NCBI RefSeq assembly: GCF_006494365.1
Contig: NZ_VHIP01000002.1
Location: 62,001-126,000 of the forward strand
Direction: 5' to 3'
DNA length: 64,000 nucleotides
From: Aestuariibacter sp. GS-14
GTDB taxonomy: Bacteria > Pseudomonadota > Gammaproteobacteria > Enterobacterales > Alteromonadaceae
Positions 47,353 through 57,300 of the stretch are shown here, one piece after another. The translations under genes and the position numbers were made by a program. How positions within the stretch are numbered: the stretch's first letter is position 1; the number at the start of each line of letters is the position of its first letter. A model generated the notes under the pieces. That model had not been told where the DNA came from. It saw only the letters and a program-made list of their open reading frames with translations, and did no database searches.

Positions 47353-48057
47353 ATGCGCAAGGTATTACTCAGTGCAGTGCTATTAGGCAGTTTGGCAGGT
47401 TGTGCCAGTCAGCCGGATTCTGGCTATTTCTGGTTTGGCAAGGACGGTGAAGCGCCGTCTGTGCGTGAGCAGGTGCGCCCACCTCAGGGCAGTGGGCTGG
47501 AATACCGCCCGGATTCCCGCGATATTGAAATGTACCGCGACAGCCAGCCAACACCTGGCTATCAGGATCCGCTGCAAACCGGTTATTCACCAGACATGAC
47601 CCACAAAGCATTGAACGATTACGCCGAACAACTGGCTATGTCGCTAATGGATGGTGCGGTTATGCTAAACACCGATCAGTTGATTGGTGTTGCCAGCTTT
47701 GTGCGCTTTAATCGCACATTACGCGAATCGACCATTCTCGGGAACCAGTTGTCTGAATACCTTATCCACGAATTACAGCAGTATGGGTTAGGGGTTGTCG
47801 ACTTTAAATTGTCTCGCACGCTGGATGTCACCGAGCATGGCGATCTGGCGCTTACCAGAGAAGGTCAGCGTTTGGCTAAGCGTTTACAGATGGACCTTAT
47901 CTTAACCGGCACGCTGGTAGAATTACCCAGAGGCGTGAATGTGAATGCGCGTATCGTGGCGGTGGATCAGCAACGGGTTGTCGCCAGTGCCACCATCTTT
48001 ATCCCGTCATTTGTAGTGACATCACTGGTACCCACCGGACCGCTGGCCAGTGAGTAA
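47353..48057 (+). CDS. FlgO-like lipoprotein 3
   Basis: A 234-residue lipoprotein; signal MRKVLLSAVLLGSLAGC with lipid-anchored Cys17. An N-terminal Pro/Arg-rich segment (about 30-80) precedes the core: STILGNQLSEYLIHELQQYG, GDLALTREGQRL, LILTGTLVELPRGVNVNARI, QRVVASATIFIPSFV. It starts 2 bp after paralogue 2. The three share the pattern LGxQL..., GD..LTR, TGT, VNARI, VVAS-A. Confidence 0.83.
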   Translation: MRKVLLSAVLLGSLAGCASQPDSGYFWFGKDGEAPSVREQVRPPQGSGLEYRPDSRDIEMYRDSQPTPGYQDPLQTGYSPDMTHKALNDYAEQLAMSLMDGAVMLNTDQLIGVASFVRFNRTLRESTILGNQLSEYLIHELQQYGLGVVDFKLSRTLDVTEHGDLALTREGQRLAKRLQMDLILTGTLVELPRGVNVNARIVAVDQQRVVASATIFIPSFVVTSLVPTGPLASE

Positions 48058-48075
48058 TGGGCCAGAACAGTCATG

Positions 48076-48103
48076 AAAGCCTCACTACTGAGGCTTTTTT
48101 TTC
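48076..48103. terminator. Bidirectional terminator between lipoprotein 3 and mnmC
   Basis: AAAGCCTCA (48076-48084) pairs perfectly with TGAGGCTTT (48089-48097), CTAC loop, then a T run on the plus strand. The mnmC stop codon lies in the loop. Confidence 0.85.
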
Positions 48104-50100
48104 ATCTCCCGCAATACAAAGCGTTCAGGAGCGAGTGCTTGCAATAAATCTTCTTCCATGGGCAGCGGTTCGCCGCACCATTGACTCACTAACACTTCTG
48201 CCATTAATGGCGCGGTAGTTAACCCCCGAGAGCCCAACCCGGTTAACACCGTTACCACCTGATCACTGGTGTTCAGCGAATAATCGGCAGGCCGCAAGCC
48301 TTTGTAGAGTTGTTCATACCGTTCAGACAGGATAGCTGGCGACATCACTGCTCCCACAACTGGCTGGTGGTCGGCAACACCCATGCGAATTGACGCCCGG
48401 GCAGTATTATCATGCGCAATATGCTGAGCCCACTCATGACCAGTCATGGCATTGGCATGGGTAGCCAGATTCTGTTCGCTTTCTTCTGGTCTGGCGTCGC
48501 ACTGGGTATCGAGTTTTACATAGGTTGATCCCAATGCCATGCGGCCTTGCCAGCCAGGCGTCATGTAGCCTTTGTGACATAACACTGTGCTCAGTGAATC
48601 GAGCGGTGCTTGTTCAGGTATCGCTTCTACCTGACCACGCACTGGGCGAAGGGGAATATATGAAAGGGGATTCAGCTGTGCACTGTGATGCCCGCATGCC
48701 AGCACCGCGCGGGAAAAATGCCACTGCTGATTTGACTGCCTCGCTGTAACCAAGGCACTGCCTTCATGGTGTGTTACGTCTACCTCACCGCTATAGTGTT
48801 CAGTGAGCAGGCCAGTTTGCCGCGCAAGGGCCAATTGGGCATGAACCAGTTCCTGAGGGCTAATCCAGCCACCAAGCGGGCAGAACAAGCCACCGTGTTG
48901 CATGGGTAAGTTGGCAATTTCTGTCGCTTCTTCCCGTGTAACCGGGTATACAATTTGTTTTGGCCAGAGCTGATTATTCACCAGTTTATGTTGTCTGGAT
49001 GCGATTTCATCGCTGAAGGCCAGTAGCAACACACCGCATTGAGACTGAGTAAAGGATGCGCCTTGTTCAACAAGGTGTTGGTAGTACCTGGCAGCATATA
49101 AAAAGCTGTGAGCCTGTATGCGAGCGGATGGACTTAAACTGGCTTGTAGTTGAGGGTAAAAGCCACCTTGCCGGTTGCCCGAAGCACCATCGGCAGGCTC
49201 CGAAGCGCAACCGAATAGTGTAACCCGAATGCCGCGTTGACACAGCGCTAATGCTACTGAACTACCAGCTAAACCTGCACCTATTATAGCAATGGTTTCA
49301 GTTGAGGTGATTGGCCGGTTAGGGTATCGATAGTGCCATGGTTGTTGCGTGCGGGCTTGAGGTACTTCGGTAAGCGTGCCCGTTAGCATGTCTCGCTTAC
49401 GGCCAAAGCCTTTGCGCTTTTCTATGCAAAAACCGGCTTCTTTAAGGCCGCGTTTTACCACGCCCGCTGCGGTAAAGGTGGCAAATCCTGCACCAGGTTT
49501 ACTGAGTCTGGCCATTTGCGTAAATAACGCGTCCGTCCACATGTCGGGGTTTTTGCTGGGCGCAAAACCGTCTAAAAACCAGCTGTCTACCAGCCCGTCT
49601 GCCGGGCAGTGCCAGGTTGGCAACAGGTCATGTACATCACCCAGCCACAAATCCACATGCGTGTGCCAGCGATCAAATTGTAGCCGGTGGCAACCGTTGA
49701 GCATGGGCGGATATTGTTTAACAAGTGTTTCAACCAGCGGAGCCACGTCGGGAAATACCGAAAGCGCCCGGGTTAAATCGGCAGGTTCAATGGGGAATTT
49801 TTCGGTACTGAGAATATACAAGCGCTTAAGCGGATGGCCTGGATTCATATCTCTGAATTGAGCAAAAGCCAGCATGGCGACCAGGCAGTTCAAGCCGGTA
49901 CCAAATCCGGTTTCCGCAATCACGTAATGCGATTGAGAGCAGGTTAGCCAACGTTCGACTATATTATTGCCCTGTATAAACACATGCTGGGTTTCCTGAA
50001 TGCCGCTGTCATTCGAAAAGTACACATCGTCAAATGCATCGGCTATTGGGGTACCCTGATCGTTAAAATGCACATTGGCGGGGCGCAAGGCGTCTGTCAT
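48085..50100 (-). CDS. mnmC: Bifunctional tRNA mnm5s2U biosynthesis enzyme MnmC
   Basis: Converts the cmnm5 or nm5 group on U34 of tRNAs for Lys, Glu and Gln into mnm5. The protein has 671 residues. The N-terminal methyltransferase domain (MnmD, about 1-245) has AETGFGTGLNCLVAML as the SAM site and DGFAPSKNPDMW. The C-terminal FAD-dependent oxidoreductase domain starts with IIGAGLAGSSVALAL near 268 and continues to about 650. It is divergent from fabB, as in E. coli. Confidence 0.96.
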   Translation of the reverse strand: MTDALRPANVHFNDQGTPIADAFDDVYFSNDSGIQETQHVFIQGNNIVERWLTCSQSHYVIAETGFGTGLNCLVAMLAFAQFRDMNPGHPLKRLYILSTEKFPIEPADLTRALSVFPDVAPLVETLVKQYPPMLNGCHRLQFDRWHTHVDLWLGDVHDLLPTWHCPADGLVDSWFLDGFAPSKNPDMWTDALFTQMARLSKPGAGFATFTAAGVVKRGLKEAGFCIEKRKGFGRKRDMLTGTLTEVPQARTQQPWHYRYPNRPITSTETIAIIGAGLAGSSVALALCQRGIRVTLFGCASEPADGASGNRQGGFYPQLQASLSPSARIQAHSFLYAARYYQHLVEQGASFTQSQCGVLLLAFSDEIASRQHKLVNNQLWPKQIVYPVTREEATEIANLPMQHGGLFCPLGGWISPQELVHAQLALARQTGLLTEHYSGEVDVTHHEGSALVTARQSNQQWHFSRAVLACGHHSAQLNPLSYIPLRPVRGQVEAIPEQAPLDSLSTVLCHKGYMTPGWQGRMALGSTYVKLDTQCDARPEESEQNLATHANAMTGHEWAQHIAHDNTARASIRMGVADHQPVVGAVMSPAILSERYEQLYKGLRPADYSLNTSDQVVTVLTGLGSRGLTTAPLMAEVLVSQWCGEPLPMEEDLLQALAPERFVLREMKKKPQ

Positions 50101-50427
50101 GAAGCAGTCAAATTATCTCGTTAATATGGGCGGTATCATACCAGCAAGTGCATTTCGGTTCACGGTTCCCGGTTCACGGTTCCCGGTAACGGTTCCCGGA
50201 AACTGTTCTAGGCAATGGTTTGAGTCACCTGTTCCAGTCACCTGTTCCAATGTAAACTGTTCGACTACACTTGAACAAATCAATAATCTACGTAGCATAG
50301 GGCACTGATAACAATAATCTGTGGAATGACAAGGGCTTGATAACCCAGTTAAGTGAGATGCCAAAGAGCAGACCACTTGGCAATTGAAAATCGTTACCAT
50401 AGGCGGCGTTAACGCAAAAGGATAATT
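50101..50427. repeat. mnmC-fabB gap with short tandem repeats
   Basis: Between 50156 and 50208 a 14-bp unit CGGTTCACGGTTCC occurs twice exactly, then as the shortened CGGTAACGGTTCC and a degraded CGGAAACTGTTC. Between 50223 and 50248 a 13-bp unit AGTCACCTGTTCC occurs twice exactly. TGTTCGA (50258-50264) then pairs with TTGAACA (50271-50277) with one mismatch. The remaining 150 bp lead to fabB. No gene is seen. Confidence 0.8.
50362..50378 (-). promoter_or_regulatory. Possible FadR site upstream of fabB (weak)
   Basis: On the minus strand the segment reads AAGTGGTCTGCTCTTTG, a good left half-site of FadR (AAGTGGTCTG) with a poor right half. FadR activates fabB in E. coli from about 40 bases before the start of transcription, and this site is 50-66 bp from the fabB start codon. 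Position is fitting but the match is only about 10 of 17. Confidence 0.3.
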
Positions 50428-51639
50428 ATGAGAAGAGCAGTTATTACCGGGCTGGGCATCGTATCCAGCATTGGCACAAATCAACAAGAAGTCACCGCCT
50501 CGTTAAAAGCAGGTAAGTCTGGTATTACATTTTCTGAGCAATTTGCAGAAATGGGATTGCGCAGCCAGGTATGGGGCAATGTTGATATTGACCTGAAAGA
50601 ACACATCGATCGCAAAGCGATGCGCTTTATGGGTGATGCCGCAGGTTACGCTTATGTTGCCATGCAGCAAGCGGTAGAAGACAGCGGGCTTGAGGCTTCT
50701 GATATTTCAAATATCCGCACAGGTATCGTTGCTGGTTCTGGTGGTGCATCATCTGAAAACCAGGTGGCATCTGCTGACATTTTGCGTGAAAAAGGCGTTA
50801 AGCGCGTTGGCCCATATATGGTGCCGCGTTGCATGGGTTCTACCGTGTCGGCCTGTCTGGCGACGCCATTTAAAATTCTGGGCGTAAACTATTCAATCTC
50901 TTCAGCTTGCGCAACCAGTGCACACTGTATTGGTAACGCGTTAGAACTTATTCAGCTGGGCAAACAGGATATCGTGTTTGCGGGTGGCGGCGAAGAACTT
51001 CACTGGGCACTGTCCTCTCAATTTGATGCCATGGGCGCATTGTCTACCAAATACAACGACAATCCGGCTTTGGCCTCACGTACCTACGATGCAGACCGCG
51101 ATGGCTTTGTAAGCAGTGGCGGTGGCGGTATGGTAGTGGTAGAAGAACTCGAACACGCTCTGGCTCGTGGTGCAAAAATCTATGGTGAAATTGTAGGTTA
51201 CGGTGCTACCTCTGATGGTTACGACATGGTTGCGCCATCGGGCGAAGGTGCCATTCGCTGTATGCAAATGGCCATGCAGGGCGTAAACAGTCCGATTGAT
51301 TATTTGAATACTCATGGCACATCAACGCCTGTTGGTGACGTGAAAGAGCTTGCTGCGATTCGCGCGGTATTTGGTGACAAAGGTGTGCCGTTGGCGTCAA
51401 CTAAGTCACTTACCGGGCATGCACTGGGTGCCGCTGGTGTAAACGAAGCTATCTACAGCTTACTGATGATGCAGCATAACTTTATTGCCCCGTCGATTAA
51501 CATCGACAATCTGGATGAAGCCGCGCTGGGGCTGGACGTAGTAACGTCTACCCGCGAAGCACAGCTAAATACGATTATGTCGAATAGCTTTGGCTTTGGT
51601 GGAACCAACGCCACGCTGGTATTCAAGCGTTACAACTAA
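50428..51639 (+). CDS. fabB: Beta-ketoacyl-ACP synthase I FabB
   Basis: Condensing enzyme of fatty acid synthesis, essential for elongation of unsaturated acyl chains. It has 403 residues. The nucleophile is Cys161 in [11 protein letters not shown]; the histidines are His296 in [11 protein letters not shown] and His331 in [10 protein letters not shown]. Length and sequence are very close to E. coli FabB ([16 protein letters not shown]). GGATAA is the only weak ribosome site before the ATG. It has its own terminator. Confidence 0.97.
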   Translation: MRRAVITGLGIVSSIGTNQQEVTASLKAGKSGITFSEQFAEMGLRSQVWGNVDIDLKEHIDRKAMRFMGDAAGYAYVAMQQAVEDSGLEASDISNIRTGIVAGSGGASSENQVASADILREKGVKRVGPYMVPRCMGSTVSACLATPFKILGVNYSISSACATSAHCIGNALELIQLGKQDIVFAGGGEELHWALSSQFDAMGALSTKYNDNPALASRTYDADRDGFVSSGGGGMVVVEELEHALARGAKIYGEIVGYGATSDGYDMVAPSGEGAIRCMQMAMQGVNSPIDYLNTHGTSTPVGDVKELAAIRAVFGDKGVPLASTKSLTGHALGAAGVNEAIYSLLMMQHNFIAPSINIDNLDEAALGLDVVTSTREAQLNTIMSNSFGFGGTNATLVFKRYN

Positions 51640-51660
51640 GCTAAGTCAGAATCGAAAAGG

Positions 51661-51685
51661 CGCCCGCTTTTACGCGGGCGTTTTT
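51661..51685 (+). terminator. Rho-independent terminator after fabB
   Basis: Stem CGCCCGC/GCGGGCG, TTTTAC loop, five T. Confidence 0.9.
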
Positions 51686-51744
51686 GTATTTATTGCCAGA
51701 AAAAATATCGCTCAGCAGAGCGCTTTGCTATAAACTGCGCGGTC

Positions 51745-52890
51745 ATGAAAATACGTTTTGAAAATTCCATGCCGCTGGCCGCGGATTACCTGAATGCGTT
51801 TGGCTCTGCCGAAGGTTTTGAATCTGGCTCGTTAACGCCGGAAGACCTGGTGGACGTTGACGTACTTGCCGTACGCTCCACTACGAAAGTGGATGCCGAC
51901 CTATTAAATTGCGCCAACAGATTGGCGTTGGTTGCAACTGCTACGGCTGGTTACAACCATATTGATACTGATTATCTCAAGCAACAAGGGATTGCCTGGA
52001 CATCCGCCGCAGGCTGCAATGCGCAAGCCGTTGCAGAATATGTGCTGAGCGTGCTGGCTAACGCGCATTTATCGGGCAAACTGAATCTGCGAACTGCAAC
52101 GATTGGGATCGTGGGAGCCGGTCACGTAGGAACGGCGTTGTCGATGCTGCTCGACGCCATATCGGTAAAATACCAGCTGTTTGATCCACCAATTGAGGAA
52201 GCTGGCGACAGCCGTAGGTTTGCAGACTGGCAATCGATTCTCATGTGTGACGTGATCACCCTCCATGTACCGTTGGTAAAGGGAGATTATTTCCCTACGG
52301 AAAACATGATTAACGCAGCGGTTTTGTCCCAACTTGGCGAAAGCCAGCTATTAATCAATGCGTGTCGTGGCGAAGTCATTGATGAAAGCGCACTTAAAAC
52401 CCGTTTGAGGCAACCAGCAGCACCTACTGTGGTACTGGATGTGTTTTACAATGAACCCAACATCGATACCGACTTGCTATCGTTGATTTGGCTGGCAACG
52501 CCGCATATTGCAGGTCATACCGTGGAAGGCAAGTTGTTGGGCACTCAGCGTGTCTATGAATCAGTTTGCGAATTGATCGGAAAGACGCCAGAACTGACAC
52601 TGGACGATTTTATTGCCTCGCCACAAGCAATTACACTGCAAGACAACGATAAATGGCTAAGTTGCTCATTATTGCCGGTGCTGACGGTCATTTTAAGCGT
52701 TTATGATATTCGCGATGATGACCATCACCTTCGCAAAGGCTTAAATGATGGTGTAGCGTTTACTCACATGAGAAAAAACTATCGGGTTCGCCGAGAACTG
52801 GCCGGTCATCAGATTGTCGCCGGGTTCAGCTTACATGCGGAAACTCTGGATATGCTCAAAAAATTGGGCATGCGAGTTCATTCGGTATAG
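51745..52890 (+). CDS. pdxB: Erythronate-4-phosphate dehydrogenase PdxB
   Basis: Second step of the DXP-dependent pyridoxal phosphate pathway: oxidises 4-phosphoerythronate. It has 381 residues. The N-terminal lid and the Rossmann domain with GIVGAGHVGTAL at about 115-126 are typical of D-isomer dehydrogenases; NACRGEVIDESAL and the catalytic His in TPHIAGHTVEGK confirm PdxB. The C-terminal dimer domain begins at about 285. Asd follows after 39 bp. Confidence 0.95.
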   Translation: MKIRFENSMPLAADYLNAFGSAEGFESGSLTPEDLVDVDVLAVRSTTKVDADLLNCANRLALVATATAGYNHIDTDYLKQQGIAWTSAAGCNAQAVAEYVLSVLANAHLSGKLNLRTATIGIVGAGHVGTALSMLLDAISVKYQLFDPPIEEAGDSRRFADWQSILMCDVITLHVPLVKGDYFPTENMINAAVLSQLGESQLLINACRGEVIDESALKTRLRQPAAPTVVLDVFYNEPNIDTDLLSLIWLATPHIAGHTVEGKLLGTQRVYESVCELIGKTPELTLDDFIASPQAITLQDNDKWLSCSLLPVLTVILSVYDIRDDDHHLRKGLNDGVAFTHMRKNYRVRRELAGHQIVAGFSLHAETLDMLKKLGMRVHSV

Positions 52891-52929
52891 TTATATTTAT
52901 GCTTTACTACAACAGGAGAATACACTGAT

Positions 52930-53946
52930 ATGTCACAAGCCTTTAACGTAGCCGTGTTGGGTGCCACAGGTCTGGTTGGACAAACCATGATTGAGCTGCT
53001 CGAGCAACGGAAATTCCCGGTTGCTGAACTGTTTCCCCTTGCGAGCGAACGCTCAGCAGGCGGCACCATTACGTTTAAGGGAGAAGATGTAGAAGTTCTG
53101 GATGCAGAGACATTCGATTGGTCTTTGGTCCAAATCGCCTTTTTTTCTGCGGGTGGTAGTGTGTCTGCTAAGTATGCTCCCATCGCTGCTGACGCCGGTT
53201 GTGTGGTGATTGATAACACATCCCAGTTTCGTTACGAGCCTGATATTCCGTTGGTGGTGCCAGAAGTTAACGCTCATGCGCTGGCAGATTTTCGCAATCG
53301 CAATATCATCGCTAATCCAAACTGTTCGACCATTCAAATGCTCGTGGCACTGAAGCCACTTCACGAAGCGTTTGGCATTGAGCGAATTAACGTTTGTACT
53401 TATCAGTCGGTCTCTGGTGCAGGGAAATCTGCCTTGGAAGAGCTCGCCAAACAAACCGCAGGTTTGATGAATTCCCGTGAAATTACCCCGCAAGCGTTCA
53501 GCCGCCAGATCGCGTTTAACGTTATTCCGCAAATCGATGTATTTATGGATAACGATTACACCAAAGAAGAAATGAAAATGGTGTGGGAAACACAGAAAAT
53601 CATGGGTGACGATAGCATTCTGGTGAATGCCACTGCGGTACGGGTACCTGTGTTCTATGGGCACGGCGAAGCCATCCATATAGAAACCCGTATGCCTATT
53701 GATGCAGAAGCCGCAAAACAACTGTTGGCAGATGCACCTGGCGTGAAGTTGTATGAATCTCGTGACGAGTTCCCAACCCAGGTTGGCAATGCCAGTGGCA
53801 ATGATTTGGTTCATGTTGGACGAGTACGAAATGACATTTCACATCCATCAGGGTTGAATTTGTGGGTAGTGTCAGACAACATTCGCAAAGGTGCTGCCAC
53901 AAACAGTATTCAAATTGCTGAAGTGTTGATTCGCGACTACCTTTAA
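52930..53946 (+). CDS. asd: Aspartate-semialdehyde dehydrogenase
   Basis: Reduces aspartyl phosphate to aspartate semialdehyde for lysine, threonine and methionine synthesis and diaminopimelate. The protein has 338 residues, of the shorter proteobacterial type. NADP loop VLGATGLVGQTM is at 9-20; the nucleophile is Cys132 in NPNCSTIQM, with SVSGAGKSALEE following. In E. coli the same place between pdxB and truA is held by Usg, an inactive relative; here the active Cys is present, so this is a true Asd. AGGAG lies just before the start. Confidence 0.95.
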   Translation: MSQAFNVAVLGATGLVGQTMIELLEQRKFPVAELFPLASERSAGGTITFKGEDVEVLDAETFDWSLVQIAFFSAGGSVSAKYAPIAADAGCVVIDNTSQFRYEPDIPLVVPEVNAHALADFRNRNIIANPNCSTIQMLVALKPLHEAFGIERINVCTYQSVSGAGKSALEELAKQTAGLMNSREITPQAFSRQIAFNVIPQIDVFMDNDYTKEEMKMVWETQKIMGDDSILVNATAVRVPVFYGHGEAIHIETRMPIDAEAAKQLLADAPGVKLYESRDEFPTQVGNASGNDLVHVGRVRNDISHPSGLNLWVVSDNIRKGAATNSIQIAEVLIRDYL

Positions 53947-54372
53947 CCTAACTTGCTGACAAATTTAATAAACTTATAGTAAGTTTGGTCGATAATAAAC
54001 CAGAGCTTGCTGTTTGCACCGGTATGGCATGGTCTGCATTTACTTTGCGGATGGCCTACCGGCGTACTAGTGATAAAGGTAAAATGCCCGGGCTTTGGTG
54101 ATGTGGATGCAACATTCCCTAGATCGACCCGACCAACTGGTTTATATTTTATGAATAACGCAATGAGTGAATTGCTCACTTTATTGCTTCGAGATGAACA
54201 GAGCAAAATAGCGGTATTTGCTGGCGCTAGCAAAGTCGTTATTACCCAATAAACCAGGGCGATTGCCAGAATAACAACAATCTCACTCAACAAACGTTAA
54301 CGCAGTTGAGTGTGCGGGTGCAGACAATCCAGTATTGTGTCTGCGCAGCGCTTGAGGGCATAAAGGAACGCT
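53947..54372. other. 426-bp non-coding gap between asd and fimV
   Basis: Open frames occur on both strands (53943-54293 and 54007-54252) but both begin with TTG and neither has a ribosome site or recognised sequence; I treat them as chance. AAACTTA/TAAGTTT (53970-53986) is a small hairpin after asd. TGCAGACAAT with ATTGTGTCTGC (54319-54344) is a hairpin with a two-base bulge before fimV. AAAGGA just before 54373 is the fimV ribosome site. Confidence 0.5.
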
Positions 54373-57300
54373 ATGAAATTGCATTTAACGGGCTGGTTAT
54401 TACTAATAATGCTATGCGGCATTGTTAGCGATCCCGTTTCAGCGCAAACCACGCCGTTACGTGGGCCAAAAAATGCCACCGACCAGTACTCTGGTGCGGT
54501 GTACGGTCCCATTGATTCTCAGGACACCCTGTGGCGTATAGCTAATCGCTACCGTCAGAACCAGAACCTGTCGATTTATCAGGTTATGGTTGCTATTTAT
54601 GAGCTCAACCCCGACGCCTTTGAACAACAAAATATCAATCTGATGGTAGACGGCGCTGTGCTAAAACTGCCCTCCGATCGCTACATAGCCAGAATTGATC
54701 CCGTTAAAGCGCGTCAGAAAGCCGAGGCTGACGATGCTGCCTGGGCTCGAATGGAATCTAAGCCAGGTGACAGCCTGAAAAACCTGAAGCCACCTGTGCC
54801 TTTGGTGAATCAGGATGACCTCACACAAACCAAATCCGAATTAGAAAAACAATTAGTGCAAATTGATCAGTCTCAGGCTCGTCAATTTGAGGAACTGCGC
54901 AATCAGTTCGCCATGTCCATTGATAGCGTGCAAGCGTTACTGGATGACAATCGCAAACTCTATGACCGCATCGAAAAAATAAATGTTGATTTAGAATCGC
55001 TGCGCGGCAGGGTAGATGTTGAAGTTGAGAGCAAGGTAGAAGAGCAGTTAGCGCTACAACGGGAATTGAAGGAAATCCTGTTGAGCGATCGCGCAGCTAA
55101 ACAAGCTGAACAAGCCAGTTCACTTACCGCCATGTTAACCAGTCCAATGGCAATGATAGCTGGAACGGCGCTGTTAAGTTTATCATTTATTGCAGGCCTT
55201 GCCGTGTGGTTAATGAAACGCAAGTCTGCCCCGGAAGAGCCGGGCATTAAGCTTCCGGAAAAGAAAAAGCCGGAAGTCGATGAAGGCATTGCTGATCTAT
55301 CTACCGCAATAGACGGAGGATTGGACGATAATGAACTCTCTGATGAAGAACTTTTCAATGATGACGACTTGCTGGATGATGTGCTGTCTACTGAGCTTGA
55401 ATCCTCGCTGAACGACGATGATTCGTTTGCAGAACTCAACGACGACATGTTGGTACCAGATGATCATGATCCGTTTGAAGAGGGCGATAGCGAGCTTGAT
55501 CAGGATGAACTGGATAGTCTCTTCGACGATGAATTTGCTGACGACCCTGATGATGACGCCATTGATTTATCGGCTGATGATGATTTGTTGGAAGATTTTG
55601 AGTCTGAACAACAAGCCTCCGAGTTAGCTGACTTCACGGAAGCGGATGACAAAGATTTAGCTGCCTCAGGTGAAGATCAAACCAGTGATGAAGAACTGGC
55701 CGCGTTATTAGAAGACCCGCAGCAGGTGTATAAATCTGAAACAGATACCATCGACTCTGAAGACGATATTGATGCGCTGCTGGCAGCAAATTCTGTTAAT
55801 GATGACTTCGATATTGACGATATAGATGCCCTGCTTGATGCCGAAAAGGCCTCGGCAAAGGGGTCTGATGAAGCAGACTTCGACCTTGATTCAGCGTTTG
55901 ATGAAGATGAACCTGATCTAGCCCCCGCTATTGAAAGTCCCGCTAACGACGATATTGATGATAAACCAGAAATCTCTATTGATGATTTGTTAGAGGCAAA
56001 TAAGCCAACTGCCGAAGATAAAGCCTCGTTACCCGTCGATGACGGCCCGGTAAGCGAAGATATGCTGGGTAAACTTGATGAGGAAATATCACAGCAGGCA
56101 CAAGCGCTGGATCGCCTGACCGACAGTATCATTAACGAAATCGAACAGATTGAGATGATGGGCGACCTGGCTGGCGATTTGGACGAAGAGGAACTTGAGG
56201 ATGAGTTCGTTCCAAATAGCTCAAATCCGCAGAGTGACGTTGAGTCTCGGTTGCAGAGTATTGATGACTTAGCGGACGACCTCGATGAAATCAATGTTGA
56301 TGATATCGAAAATGCGGATGTATTCGACGATCCTTTGTCAGATGAATTGCTTGCTGAACTGGAAGCTGAATTACCAGACGATGATGACATCGAGATTACG
56401 CCATTGCCGGAACCCCCTGTGGAGGACATCGATGAAGAGAATTTCGAAGATGATGTATCAGATGACCTGACAGATGAACTGTTGCAGGAATTGGGTGAGT
56501 TTGATTCCGAACCTGTCAGTGAAGACGAAGCAGATATTGACGTTGATGACGATTTCACCGACGAATTGTTGGACGATCCGCTAACAGATGAGTTACTGGC
56601 TGAACTTGATGCAGACCTCGACGATATCTCTGAGTCTAAATCTGAGGATGCAGCTAGCGAGTTCGACAACGAAGAATTACCGGATGACGCGCTAACAGAT
56701 GAATTACTGGCTGAGCTTGAGTCAGTTGAAACAGAAGATGAGCCTGCTGAAATGTTGGATGCAGGGTCGGACGAAGTCGAGAGTGAGTTGCCAGTTGATG
56801 GCGAAGAAGTGCTTGAAGAGGAATCAGAGAGCGAACTTTCAGAGACTGATGATCACATATCTGACGATACCGATTCGCACGAAGTAGAAGAGGACCTCAC
56901 TAAAGCCATTCTGGAGGAACTGGATGAGCTTGACAGAGCTGATGCGCTGGCGGAAGAACAAGCCATTGCTGCCTCACAAGTTAGTGAGGCAACACATGCG
57001 CAAATCGATACAGATAGCGAAGAAGAATTAACCGGCGAAGCCGCATTTGAAAAAGCCCTTGCCGATTTTGACAAGCAAATGATGGACGATATTCCATCGT
57101 TCTCTGAGCAAACTGGTAACAGTGCATCCAACGCCAAAGACGACTTTGACGATGATTTGTTGGGGCAGGCGCTGGATGACTTTGAGAAAGAGCTGGACAA
57201 TTTTGAGTTAGAGCAGGAACAGGATGGCGTGCTACCCGGTGAACAGGACGACACCGAACGTTATCGCGCTGATATTGATGAGCTCGATGATGTGCCGGGC

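Noticed and set aside
50258-50277. TGTTCGA/TTGAACA palindrome as a FabR operator for fabB
   Set aside because: Arms are in the reverse order to the FabR pattern and the spacer is longer. Kept only as a palindrome.
53053-53814. 253-codon minus-strand frame within asd
   Set aside because: Lies wholly antisense to a well-conserved gene, with no ribosome site and no recognised domain.
53943-54293. Open frame of 116 codons on the minus strand between asd and fimV
   Set aside because: TTG start, no ribosome site, no recognised sequence, and an equally long frame on the other strand. Treated as non-coding.
55677-56669. 330-codon minus-strand frame within fimV rich in Ser
   Set aside because: It is the antisense shadow of the Asp/Glu codons of fimV (GAT/GAA read as ATC/TTC, shifted to TCA/TCN). 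No independent support.
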